Of a DNA stretch of 64,000 nucleotides, positions 44,425 to 55,555 are shown piece by piece. The DNA lies in contig JXTB01000086.1 in the NCBI GenBank assembly GCA_002914805.1, forward strand, positions 72,381 through 136,380. The letters are read 5' to 3'. Made by a program: the position numbers and the translations under genes. Within the stretch, counting starts at the first letter, position 1. Every line of letters begins with the position of its first letter. This stretch comes from Parasponia andersonii. Taxonomy: Eukaryota; Streptophyta; Magnoliopsida; Rosales; Cannabaceae. The notes below the pieces were generated by a model, which was not told where the DNA came from, did no database searches, and saw nothing but the letters and a program-made list of their open reading frames with translations.

Positions 44425-44679
44425 TAATTATATTTAAAATATTAGTCATCCATCTAAATTTTTTCAACCCATTTTATTATTCACATATATGATATGAGAT
44501 GGATTGGGTGTAAAAGTTTTTATTTTTAGTATTTAATCTTAATTATATAGCTACTAATTGCTCATTCATGGAAACAAATATTTTTTTTTCTATAATTCTT
44601 AAATAAGGCTTAGCCATGTAACTGTACCACAAATCTGTGGTTTGTGTGATTAACATCATAATTCTTAACTAGACAGTTA

Positions 44680-45070
44680 GGCTATATTTGGTAGAGAGGA
44701 AAGAAAAAATAAAAGGAAAAAAAATGTGTAAGATGAAAAAGAAAATGTTCTTCCCTCATAGTTATTTGGTATGTAAGGAGGAAAATAGTTTAATTTAAAA
44801 TGACAATTTTACCCTTAATATTACTATTATTTAAAGTTAAGTACAATGGTAGTTTTGTAATTTAATTTACCAATACACTAACAAAATATTTTCCCTCCTA
44901 TTTTCTCTCCACTTATGAGTAGAAAAATTTGTGTAGGTCCCACTATTTGTTCCTTCCACTTTTCTCTCTCGTGTTCCTTTTCCTTCCATTTTTCCTTTTA
45001 CCAAAAAATTTAATTTTTAAATTTCTCTCCACTTTTTCTGCAAAGTTTTTCCTTCCTATCAAACATAGCC
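44680..45070. mobile_element. Tourist-type MITE with TTA target duplication
   Basis: A 391-bp element flanked by TTA at 44677-44679 and 45071-45073. Its ends are inverted repeats: left GGCTATATTTGGTAGAGAGG, right inverted GGCTATGTTTGATAGGAAGG, with 19 of the first 24 positions identical by my count. The interior is purine-rich on one half and pyrimidine-rich on the other, so it can fold. A 3-bp TTA duplication and GGC..TTTGG ends are the marks of Tourist/PIF-Harbinger MITEs. No ORF. Confidence 0.82.
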
Positions 45071-45185
45071 TTAAAAAAAGTCATTTAACTATATATCTGA
45101 GTTAGTATTTTTTTTTATAAGTGAGGACATAAGAATTATGATACCAGTGAGCACCAAGAACACTGGTAATTTAAGCTCATCCTCT

Positions 45186-47530
45186 TGGTTTGTCACACCC
45201 TTGAAACTCACATATAGAAAATCATATGGTGGCACAACACCATAAGCGGAGTGTGCATGGAGGCATGCACACTTGACGGATATTCGAGGCATAACATGTT
45301 GGACATGTATATGGAGGTAGCAAACACGCATGCATGTATGCGGGTGAGGCACTAGGCACACTCGGCCAAGTATGCTACAAAAGGTGGCTAAGATGCATGG
45401 AGCAACACGTGCACTCAAGTGTTACGAGAGACAACACTGGTGTAGGATGCCATGACGTGCACGCACGGGGCAAGGTGCTCGCACAGACGAGATAGGGGCG
45501 TTGGGTGCCGAAGCATGTAAGCACGAGGCAGCACACGTGATCTATTGCAGACCAAGCACAGGGTGATCTGGCTTGTGCGTGAGGAGCTACATGCATAGAC
45601 AAAACACGAGCAGTGCATGCACACTAGAACTGGTGTGAGGTGCTAAGAATATGCATGTGAGGGGACCTGCATGGCAGAGGAAAAAGACTGAGAAACACAG
45701 TGCCAAAGGAGGCAACACTTGGACATGGCTCCGAGAAATATGGGGCAAAGCACTGAGATATACGGCGTGACGTGAGTGCATTGATGGTACGCATGTGTAC
45801 ATGTGCTGGGCGATGGCCAAGACTTGGGCATGGCGAAGGTCATCATTCAACGGATGGTAGTGGCATGAACAAGTTGAAGGATAAAGTGATGCCCGTGAAG
45901 GAGATTATTAAGACTTCTCAAAGTAATGATGCTAATTCACTTATAGCTCAGGCGGAGTTGCAAGAAGCGGAAATTAGAAGCATTCAAAGTGCCTTACGGG
46001 ACTTTATTAAGGATCATATCGAGTAAATGAATGCTCTATAGGCAGAATTTATAACTGCAGTGGACAAAGTTGCCGAGAGTATTGCTAGACTCGATATAGA
46101 GGTGGTATTGGTAAAGCAAGTTCTGGTGAAATCTTCTAAAAACAATGAGGGGGCAACCTCCAAAATCAAGGTGCCCTAGCCTAGAGCATTCTAAAGGGAA
46201 AAGAATGCAAAAGAATTAGAAAACTTTATATGGGATATGAAGCAGTATTTCTGAACTACTCGTATACTCGATGAGGAGCAAGTTACTATTGCTAGTATGT
46301 ATCTTGCAAAGGATACTAAATTATGGTGATGGACTCGTGTCTAAGAAAATATCAATGCTAGGAGATCACAAATTGGCACATGAGTGGTACTAAAACGGGA
46401 ATTGAAGGCTCAATTCCTATCATGCAATGCGAGCTAGTTGGCAAGAGAGGCCTTGAAAAAGCTACGGCATTCGGGTACAATGCAAGCTTATGTGACAAAA
46501 TTCAGTTCATTGATGCTTAAAATTCAAAATATGTCTGAGGAGGATAAGTTTTTTAACTTTATGTCGGGGTTGTAGCCATAGGCATTAGCAAAGTTTTGAA
46601 GGCAAGGTGTCAAGGACTTGATATCTGCCATAGCGGTTGCTAATAGCTTACTGGATTTTAGTCCATCTCATCCTAGTCACCCAAAAAGGAGAGAGGATAG
46701 GAACAATAAAATGGGGAAAGCTCAAACTACTTCGGAGGACAAGAAACTAGGGGGTGGTTTAAATGGTGGCTCTAAGAAGGAGACATCCAAAGGTAAAGAT
46801 AAGAACAATGAGGGTAGTTTCTTATGTGATGGGCCACACTTTGCTCCAATTGAGTGGACTTGTTATTGAGCCTTCAGAGGAGGGCAACTCATCGGAAGAT
46901 ACATGTGTCAGAGTGGAGAGCTCTCACTATAAGGGAAACTTAGCCTCAAGGATGAGGCGACCTCACCAATTTCAAATGGCATGTGACGGATTGCGGTGTT
47001 TGAGAGGCGAGTTGGTGAAGGTATAGGGGAGCCTTATGGTGATGCTTGGTTCGATTTTTAGCGGAAGGTTATCGAGGGAGCTAGAGCCATTCTCTTGATG
47101 AGCCCAAGGTAGGGCAAAATAAGTCAATATTGCCTATGAGTATATTATTGATGAGTATACTCGCTAGGGGAGTCGGGCACTATATAGGGCGTGCTCACGA
47201 AATGTAATATGGTGGGGTAGCTACATCTACACCAAGCACTAATATTGGTGCACTACCTAGCATATGAGTGCGCACACTAAGTGAAAGAGTATGCACGGTA
47301 GAGGATTTTGGCAATAATGGTTTCATGCACGAGAGCATGCACGATCTTCAGTGGGAGATGGTTTGTAACCCCCTACAAGGTGACATGAGTAGTGCGCATG
47401 CACACAAGAACTAGCATAGGGCACTAAGAACATATGTGTAGAGCATGCATTTACACGATGTGGTCTTTGATAAAGTCCTACAAGGCACCTTGAACATTTC
47501 TAATTTTTGCTTCTTACAACTCTTCTTGAA
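45186..47530 (+). mobile_element. Gag-only LTR retrotransposon (TR-GAG-like), decayed
   Basis: The left end starts TGGTTTGTCACACCC (45186), and the probable right terminal repeat starts TGGTTTGTAACCCCC (about 47349) right after a purine tract, AGTGGGAGA. Shared landmarks follow both starts: GCATGCACACTAGAACTGG (about 45614) versus GCATGCACACAAGAACTAG (about 47397), then GCACTAAGAA-type sequence. The right repeat is shorter, probably by deletion. Between them lies a gag-like reading frame with no protease, reverse transcriptase or integrase. Non-autonomous elements that keep only gag are known in plants (TR-GAG). The right end and LTR lengths are approximate. Confidence 0.6.
45865..46870 (+). 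pseudogene. Ty3/gypsy-type gag relic
   Basis: The reading starts near MNKLKDKVMPVKEI (45865) and runs into a heptad-rich segment (AQAELQEAEIRSIQSALRDF). After a stop it continues with KELENFIWDMKQYF (about 46210-46250), the MYLAKDTKLWW segment, LKRELKAQFLSCN (about 46390-46430) and LKKLRHSGTMQAYVTKFSS. These are the landmarks of the plant Ty3/gypsy gag domain. It ends at SFLCDGPH (about 46820), where a zinc knuckle would begin, and breaks off. In-frame stops are frequent, many of them TAG or TGA at Gln/Trp/Arg sites. Confidence 0.7.
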
Positions 47531-47546
47531 TCGCAAGTGAATTAAC

Positions 47547-49202
47547 TGTTGGAAATATACCCTAGAAAGCAGTTTCTTTATTTGACATTTTAAACAATAT
47601 TTTTTAGATTTAAGTGTTATCTATTTATTGTTAATAAATTCTATACTATCTCTTAATTATATACATGTGATATTTATGTTTTCTATTATGCAAACGTCTA
47701 AAAATTTTCATGACTAATGATGAGCAATAAAGAATTCTTCGTGCGAAGTGTTCACATGTGGGAAACTAAATTCTTTATTTCATTATGTCTAAATAAAGAG
47801 TTCACATTCTGCAAATAAAGATAGAATACTTTATTTTTCCATAGAATGTAGTGTTGTCTATTTCAACAAGATTGATGAAGTCTCCAATAATCGAAATGTC
47901 TGATTTCGGATAGAAGCACTAGTGCGTTATAAGAATTATAAGTGCATTGAACTAGAGCAAGTGAGAATTTGAGATTAAGTGTCGTAACTTAATATTCTAT
48001 TTTTCAATAATGTAGCACTATTGCAATATTACTTTAATCCTAAAGATTGTTAGACTTGTTTTCATGAGTTTTATCTTTTTGACTTACTAAAGGACTAATT
48101 CTGATTATATGATTTGAACTCTGGTATCTTGGAAGATACGATTTGTGAATTGACGAGAACGCCCTCATAATTTAGACACCATGCATATAATATCACGTTG
48201 AGTTTTTTTAAGGACTTGGATAATAAAAACTAGATGCCAGGTATTTACTTTGTGAATTTGATTATGTTTGTATGGACAGTTATAAATACCGTAGTCAATT
48301 ATTATCCATTAGATGAAAAATGACAACTCAAAGGTAAATATACTAGAAGGGTAATATAGTAATTTTGCCTCACTAGTACGACATTGTATTTGGGGTATAT
48401 CTGTAGGTATAATATATATTAAATAGATCAAGTTAATTAAAATATTAATTAGCTTCACAGAAAATATATAACATTTAGTCTAAGAGTGCAATATTGGGCC
48501 TATAATGGCATACCCCAATATTAATGGATAAGACTCAGTTATAATTAAGAGTTAATTATAATTACAGGTAGTTAGCCCATTGAAGCTTAGACTATTTGGA
48601 TCCATAAAGTCGCCTGTCTAGCTCACACATAGCCTAATAAGTAATTGAATGGTTAGTTGAACCCAATAAGCCTATTAGAGTTTACATCACTCTAATACTT
48701 AAGAGAAAAATTTCTCCTAAACCTCTGTACAGTTTCACATGCCACTCTCAGTCATAGTGACTGTAAAAAATATGAGACACGGAGAAAAAAGAGAGTATGA
48801 GAGAACCGAGCTATCATGGGAGCAATCCTGAGCTCGTTCATAGCCGTTGAGGGAGAGATACCCATGGCCGTAAATGTGCAATCAATGAGAAGGAAGAGCG
48901 TCTTTTGGATCATCTGCTCATCTCTCATTAGAAATCAAGAAGGTGGTCACACACCGAATCATTCAACGAACTCCAGAGAATAGACAGGAAGGCTCAATGG
49001 TTATGAAGTTCTTCCAAGTTTTATCTAAACCAAGATCTTTGAATTAATTTATATTAGATCAACGATACTACGTTTTGTTTTGTAAAGTTTTAAGAAAAAT
49101 TTTGAAATACCTATTCCGTTGCGTTCTTGAATTGTTTACAAAACTGCGGAAATTATTTTCGGTAAAATCATTTTTTGAAATTATTTTTCAGAATTTCCGG
49201 CA
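47547..49202 (+). repeat. LTR-like repeat L, copy 1
   Basis: Opens TGTTGGAAATATACCCTAGA and ends AGAATTTCCGGCA, immediately followed by ATTGGTACCAAAAC. That last stretch resembles the initiator-Met tRNA primer site of Copia-type elements (TGGTATCAGAGC) only loosely. A long internal series, for example GTCTAAGAGTGCAATATTGG near 48478, recurs in copy 2. About 1.65 kb, no ORF. Confidence 0.65.
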
Positions 49203-49857
49203 ATTGGTACCAAAACAAAGGTCTTGATGATCTCGCATATTTTGTTCATGTTTATTCTCTTAGCATTTGATGATCTTTGATTTCTATGAAGATCTCTGTG
49301 GTTATTTTTTGGTCTTGTTCATGTTTATAAGTATGCTCTATTATGTATGATAATTGACGGATTTAATGAGTTTAAATGATAATCAATTAGATGTTGCTAT
49401 GAGTTTATGATCATGTGCTTTTCATTTTTGATTATGATTCTAGCCCATGTGATTATGTTCTATGTTCTTAATAAACTGTATGTAGAAAGTCATTTGATAT
49501 TTAATTGTGTTTTAGATTTTGAGAAAAACTATTTAATAATTAAGTTAAAGATTTTTCGGATTCAAAAATCGTACGAGGTGGTGCACGCTAAGAGTCATGC
49601 GCATCGCCTGTGTTGCTGCGACGGGGAGACTCGCTTGCTGGTCACACGGGTGGCAACTGGTATAGTGGCTGTGCAGGAGCAGCCCCGCATATTGGCCATG
49701 TAGGTGGCAGCCCATACATTGGCCGTATGGGCGTTGCCTCGCTTTTGTGGCCACGCTGGTGGCACCCCATGTGCTAGCCACACGGGTGTTGCCTCGCTCC
49801 TGTGGCCGTATGAGCTTCGTCCTGCTCCGGTAGCCATGCGGGCTTTGCCGTGCTTTA
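49203..49857 (+). repeat. Internal segment of L with GC-rich minisatellite
   Basis: The first ~370 bases are AT-rich. From about 49575 to 49856 a GC-rich stretch is built of 27-28-bp units such as TGGCCATGTAGGTGGCAGCC, TGGCCGTATGGGCGTTGCC and TAGCCACACGGGTGTTGCC. Roughly eight units can be counted. It gives long chance ORFs on both strands, which I do not regard as genes. Confidence 0.65.
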
Positions 49858-51582
49858 TGTTGGGATTTTTGCCCTAAAAAATAAATTTTCAATTTTACCC
49901 TTTTGAGTATAAACAACTATCTCTTATATGAAATTATGATATTTGCTAGATTAAACTATCTTAGTTGAATAGTTTATTCATCTGAAAAAGATTCCATGAC
50001 TTTATATGTGTATAAAGAAATAAACATGATTAAGTGTTAATTATGCGGAGACTTGTTTCTTTATCTAAGTCTAAATGAAGTAGTTTACGATCTGTAAATA
50101 AAGATGGAATACTTTATTTACTATAAGTTGTAATGTTTGTCTATCTCAATAAGAATGATGTGTCTCAAATCATTGAAGTATTCGACTTCTGATAGAAACA
50201 CTAATACAACATAAATAAGTTATATGTATTAAACTAGACCAGGCAATATAAAGAATTGGAGTGTCGTAACTCAATTCTTATATTATCACAAACTAGCTCT
50301 TATCATATAAATTTTAATCCTTGATGTTTGACTAGACTTACTTTCATGAGTTATAGCCTTTTGATTTGTTAAAAGACTAACCTCTATGAAATTAGAGGTG
50401 AACTCTGACATATTAGAGGTTATGGCTTATGAATTGATGGGAACATCAAATAGTTAAGGACACTATACATTAATACCACTTTAGGTTCTTTCAAGATTTA
50501 TGGAATAATTAAATCTAAGATCTTAGTATTCACTTTATGAATTAGTTGATAATTTTGTCTAAATGGCCATTGAGAACAAAATTATCGATAACATTATTCC
50601 TTGATAGAAAGATGATAACTTAAAGGTAAATAGGTGTTGGAGGGGTATTACGGTAATTTCACCTATCCAACTACGGCATTGTATAGGGATTATATATGTG
50701 GTATAGAATATGCTAGATGGATCGGTTAATCAAGGTTAGTTGATTAAATCTCTATAAAATGTATGACATTTAATCTAAGAGTGCAGTATTGGGCCTTTAG
50801 TGGAGTGACCCCTTTGCTAATAACATTTATATAAAACCATAATAAGAGTTATTATGTATTTATCATATTATTGGAGCTTAAATTATTTGGATCCATTAAG
50901 TCCTTGTCTAGCTCAATTAAGCTCATTAATTTATTGGTGGTATTTGTGAAATAAGTTTCATGAAACTATGTAAAATAATGATTCTACACAGAAGTTGATA
51001 TTTTTATAAATAAGTTCCATGAGTTAGATATATTTATAAAAATACACCCAAAACCCAAATTGGAGAACAAGCCCGATCCTAATTGGACTAGGGTTAGCAG
51101 TTTTTGGTCTCATATATACAAGATATATGAGAGGAAAATCTACACAGTAACTCATATAGAGTCGCACACATAAGGCATAAGGAGAGAGAGACATTTCGGC
51201 CAACCTAGGCTAAGGGAGAGAGAAAAATGTCTCCTACAATCTCATAGTCTCATCTCACATCCCGGTATTCCATAGGATCAAGAAGGCGTTCTTGATCGTT
51301 CTCCAACAAAGTTTCGACTTAGTACCCACTCGCTTCGTCAACTAAGAGCAAGAGCATAGATAAGAAGATCTAGGGTTGGAGGTTTGATCACCATCAATAA
51401 GGAGATCGAGGAGGATCACACTACAAAAGGTAAACCCTAATCTCATTTCTAGGGTTTTGTATCTAGATTTGATTTATGTTGTACATGATCCTGTATATGA
51501 TGCATGTGTGTTATATGGTTATGAAAACTGTTTTCATGTAAAAATTTTAAAACCTAAATCCCCTATGTTTCCTCTGCGTTCA
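49858..51582 (+). repeat. LTR-like repeat L, copy 2
   Basis: Opens TGTTGGGATTTTTGCCCTAA and ends about TTTCCTCTGCGTTCA. Collinear with 47547-49202 through GTAAATAAAGATGGAATACT, GGTAATTTCACCTATCC and TCTAAGAGTGCAGTATTGGG. Clearly diverged from copy 1, so the pair is unlikely to be the two LTRs of one recent insertion. Confidence 0.65.
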
Positions 51583-51654
51583 TGATGTAATCATGTATTT
51601 TCCATATCTGCATGCATGCATGATTTTCCTAAGTGTTAGATCAATTTACCAACA

Positions 51655-51905
51655 CTTCAGTGGGCTGCGTAGGTGTTGTCTTGTATGGTGGCCACATGGG
51701 CTCTTCGCAAGTACGTGGATTTCTCCCATGCATGGCCATGCAGGTGCCATCTTGCATGGTGGCTATATAGGCGCTTTACGAGTATGTGGATGCATGAGAT
51801 TTGTCTCATGCATGGCCACATAGGTGCCGTCTTGCATGGTAGCTGCATACGCACTTCGCGAGCACGTAGACGCATGAAATTTGTCCCATGTGTAGCCGTG
51901 TGTTA
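51655..51905 (+). repeat. GC-rich minisatellite behind L copy 2
   Basis: About three units of ~80 bp, each with TGGCCACATGGGC or TGGCCATGCAGGTGCC and an adjacent CTTGCATGGTGGC. Same flavour as the minisatellite behind copy 1 but with a longer period. Confidence 0.55.
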
Positions 51906-52049
51906 TCCCGAGACTGTCGTCTTCTTGGCGGCTCCTTGTCCCGGCGTTCCGATCAGCATCCTGATGCTGTTGACGTCACATTATCCATTTTGGATAATTT
52001 TCTATTTTAAATTTCCTTATTTGAATTTCGAATTAAAGATAATTTAGGA

Positions 52050-53480
52050 ATTTCGAACTTCTAATTACTTTGGTTACCAATTATAACATTAGTAATTGCT
52101 TTCAAAAAAAAAAAAAAGGATTGCTTAGTTAATGGTTACTCTAATTATAAATTATTTCAGTGATCAATAATCAATTTGATTACTACTAACTAATTTAGTT
52201 ACCAGTTCCCAATTACTAGTTTCTTTAGTTATTGGTTATTAATCTTGTGACTAGTAATTGGTTATTAACTTCTTTGGCTTACTAATTTTATGGGTGGTAA
52301 CCAATTTGGTTACTTGTTTTATTATATCTATATATATATTTTGTTAATTTATTTTTCATAGAATATTTTTTTTTATTTGGTGACAAATAACTAATTTAGT
52401 TACTACTAATTAATTTAGTACCGATTATTAGTTACTAATTTCTCTAGTCATTGGTTACTAATCTAGTGACTGATAATTGGGTATTGGTTTCTGTGATTAC
52501 TAGTCTTATCACTGGCAATAGTTGGTTACTTGTTTCATCATATATAAATATATATATATATATTAAAGCCGATAATTACTTTCATACGCACAAAAAAAAA
52601 AAGATTGCTTGATTAATGATTATTCTAGTTACTAATTACTTTGGTGACCAATAACTAATTTAATTACTGCTAAATAATTCAATTATTATTTATTAATACT
52701 AGTTTATCTAGTTACTGATAATCAGTTATCGGCTTCTATAGTTATTAGTCTTATGGATGATAACTAATTTGGTTACTTGTTTCATCATATATATATATAT
52801 ATATATATGCATATATTTTGTTAATTTATTTTCATAGAATGTTTTCTTTCTTTTATTTTCAACCTTTTCAATTCTTTTTCCCTTTCACATATTTTTCTAT
52901 TTAAAAAAATGAAACATCAAATCTTTTTTTTTTTTGGGTCTTCCTCTCCCCCTAATCCTCCTTTTAAGGATAGAAAGAAACACATTTTTTTGGCCCCCCT
53001 CTTGGTGGTAATGATTGGTTACTAATCTAGCGGATGGTTAGTAACCAATTTAGTTATCTGTAACTAGCAATTAATTTGGTTACCCGAAAAATACTAATTT
53101 GGTTATAAGTAACCAATAACCAATATATTTACAAGTTATAAGAAAGGATATCTAGCTTAAAAGCAACGAACAACAATAATAAATGCACAATAACTATATA
53201 ACTAACTACCGTTTTGTGACCAGTAACTAATTCAGTTACTCGATACTAATTTGTCAAGTTGTTTATTGGTTTCCAATATAGTAGCTAGTTACAAAAGATT
53301 GATGATTGATTATTAGTTACTAGTTTTTAGTTATCAATCACAAGAATAGATTAGTGACTAGTTTTGGATTACCAATCATAAGAATTGACTAATTACTAAT
53401 TTCTGGTTACGAATTATAAGAATAAATTGGTTACTAGTAAGTAATTTAGTTTCTGATTACTACTACTAATTTAAGCTTCT
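52050..53480. repeat. Degenerate TTACTAGTTA-type repeat array
   Basis: For about 1.4 kb almost every line consists of TTACTAATTTAGTTACT, TTGGTTACT, TAGTGACTGG and their variants. A coarser period of about 225-240 bp is suggested by TTGGTTACTTGTTTCATCATAT-like segments followed by (AT)n near 52310, 52530 and 52765. No coding potential. Confidence 0.75.
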
Positions 53481-54377
53481 ACACTAGTACAACTTATAAT
53501 TTTGTAAACTTTCTATATAGTAGAACGCAATTTTTACACGACACGAATATTCTAAACTCGAAGAGTAATACAAATTAGCAGAAAGTTCTCACATTCATTG
53601 TATGCAAACAAAGCTAATGCTTTCATACATTATGTAAAATAGCTAGTTTGTAAGATAGAATTTTTAATTACTCTCTTGGTGTTTTCTCCAAGATTTTCTT
53701 CCACACGTTGGATCCAATTGAGCGACTAAAGCAGTAATTTAAAATATTCTCAATTTTCTAAATAATCAAATAAAAAACATATGAATCAACTAGAGTGACT
53801 CTTCTTCTTGAAATCTCCAATATCAAATAAAAACTAATGGCTATTGGCATAACAAACCATAACTACACATAATTGATCAACACCACTATAGTTCAATGAA
53901 AAATAATGAAATAAACAGAGAAAGAAGATAGACTAAATGAACCATCTCTCTTTCACTCAAAAAGATTATTGAAAAAAGAAAAGACACAATTGGCTATTCA
54001 AAAGAAGTTCTTATATTCGCCAAACACCAAAACTAAAAGATTTCTATTTCAAATAAATCAATTCCACCGCAAATACAAAGTCAAATAAAAAGAAATAAAA
54101 TTGCTTCATAAAAAACAACCATCCTCTCAAAATTATTGATTCTTTATTCCATTTAAAAGGGGAAAAAAATGTCATCGAAGACCATATACATAAGGAATGC
54201 TACAACACCACAATTACCAGGAAGCAAGGCAAAGCAAAAATCGTCGACCATAACCCGAACCCAACTCCAACTCTAACTCCGACAACACAGCCCAGCACAA
54301 CGCGAAGATGGGCTTCAGGCGGTAACATGGCTGGTCGTCATACCCGAGGTCGCCGATTAAGCCAAATATGTATCTAG
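53481..54377. other. AT-rich spacer with gene fragment
   Basis: AT-rich with no gene until about 54214, where G+C rises. Bases 54344-54377 read on the minus strand carry a purple-acid-phosphatase-like motif, listed separately. Confidence 0.45.
54344..54377 (-). pseudogene. Purple acid phosphatase-like exon fragment
   Basis: The minus strand reads YIFGLIGDLG, then GGTATGACG, a plausible donor site. FGLIGDLG is the characteristic start of the metallophosphoesterase region of plant purple acid phosphatases, where Asp binds the metal, and an exon boundary after DLG is, as I recall, usual there. The rest of the gene is not seen; the retrotransposon LTR begins at 54378 on the upstream side. The match is short, so this is tentative. 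Confidence 0.35.
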
Positions 54378-55213
54378 TGTTGGAGCGGTTTCTCACCAGA
54401 CGTCCACGTGTTTCTGAACCGCTGATGTTGTACTCTCCAACTGTCTACGTGTCCTCACTATCCCAAAAGTACCCTGAACTCCAGGATGGGTTGAAGAGGC
54501 GGGGGTGGCCACCTGCAAAGACTCTCCGATGCTTAAGTCAGTGGTCTATATTTGATTCAGGATAGCAAGGGATGAGTTCTATATGAGTATATGTTTGTTT
54601 CTTGCTCATAAGCTTTTATATATACTTTTTTTTTTGTAAGCGTACATGCCCCTCTTGGGAACGCATGACTCATATATATGTAGTCCTGAGATTGTGAGCC
54701 ACTCGGGTCTCAATCTCAGGACTGAGTACCTTTTTTCTCCAGAATATTTTCCAGAGATCACGAGCCGAGGTTACCGTGATCACCTCTGTATCACTGTAGC
54801 CTGGTTCCACTGCCTCCTATGGCTTGAATCTCTCAGAGGTGAGATTTGGTCAAATCGCCGTTTTGTCAGGATGGCTTGCCCTTTCCCCTACGCACGCTTA
54901 CCCAGGATCGCATTAAATCCTCTGTCTAGGTCTGGAGTTGTGAGTTGCTTTCTATCATATTATGGCGGAAGACCTTTGGGACTTCCAACCCCCCCAGCCG
55001 TCGAGGTAAGGGTCAGACTGGGCCGAGCTTGCTCAGGGTCAGCGATGGGCCCGGCCCTAATCTCGGACGGCCCAACGGCCGATTATGAAATCACGTGTGA
55101 CCCGCGTGGCCTTTAGCTAATCATTTTTGATACCTGTCGGACGGTGGGCCCCGTTGGTGATCTGTTCTGCCACTTAATCGTCCACGTGGTGCATGATTTG
55201 AGAACGGATACCA
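54378..55213 (-). repeat. 3' LTR of element 2
   Basis: The plus strand starts TGTTGGAGCGG and ends near GAACGGATACCA. It shares long blocks with the LTRs of element 1, such as CACCTGCAAAGACTCTCCGA and CCAGGATCGCATTAAAT. The minus-strand purine tract GGGAAATGGGGGCAG lies just to the right. The end coordinate is good to a few bases. Confidence 0.88.
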
Positions 55214-55426
55214 TAACTGCCCCCATTTCCCTATTTGACGGATTACTGCCAATCAAGTAGGGAAATCATTTATCCGTTCCTCTAATCTGGGGGGTGCACG
55301 TGGCTCCCTCCCTGCCGACGCAGAGGCACACCATCCCATGTCACGAAACCTATTTGAATTTTGAAGTTCTGACTGTTCGGTTTCCTTTGTTCTCCCCCTT
55401 TCCAGAAAAACTCTTCGGCTCCCCCC

Positions 55427-55433
55427 TATAAAA
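55427..55433 (+). promoter_or_regulatory. TATA box of antisense gene, element 2
   Basis: CCCCTATAAAAGCCGC, 123-129 bases before the start codon at 55556. Conserved in position and context with 19348-19354 of element 1. Confidence 0.6.
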
Positions 55434-55555
55434 GCCGCAACTATGCTTATTTGCCTCTTTATTAAAATCTTCACTCATTCTAGCCTCATAAAATTCTAGG
55501 GTTTCCGATTTCTCCGCTTCCAGAGACTTTTATTCTTCCGATCGCATCTCGAACA

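Noticed and set aside
45089..45850. Several minus-strand Cys/His-rich ORFs
   Set aside because: They lie in the GCATGCAC-rich terminal repeat and 5' region of the gag-only element and overlap each other in different frames.
49545..49916. Long ORFs on both strands in GC-rich sequence
   Set aside because: A 27-28-bp minisatellite explains the open frames; the proteins are repeats of its unit.
47547..51582. Reading L copies 1 and 2 as the two LTRs of one recent element
   Set aside because: The copies are too diverged by eye, and each has its own GC-rich segment behind it, so two separate units fit better.
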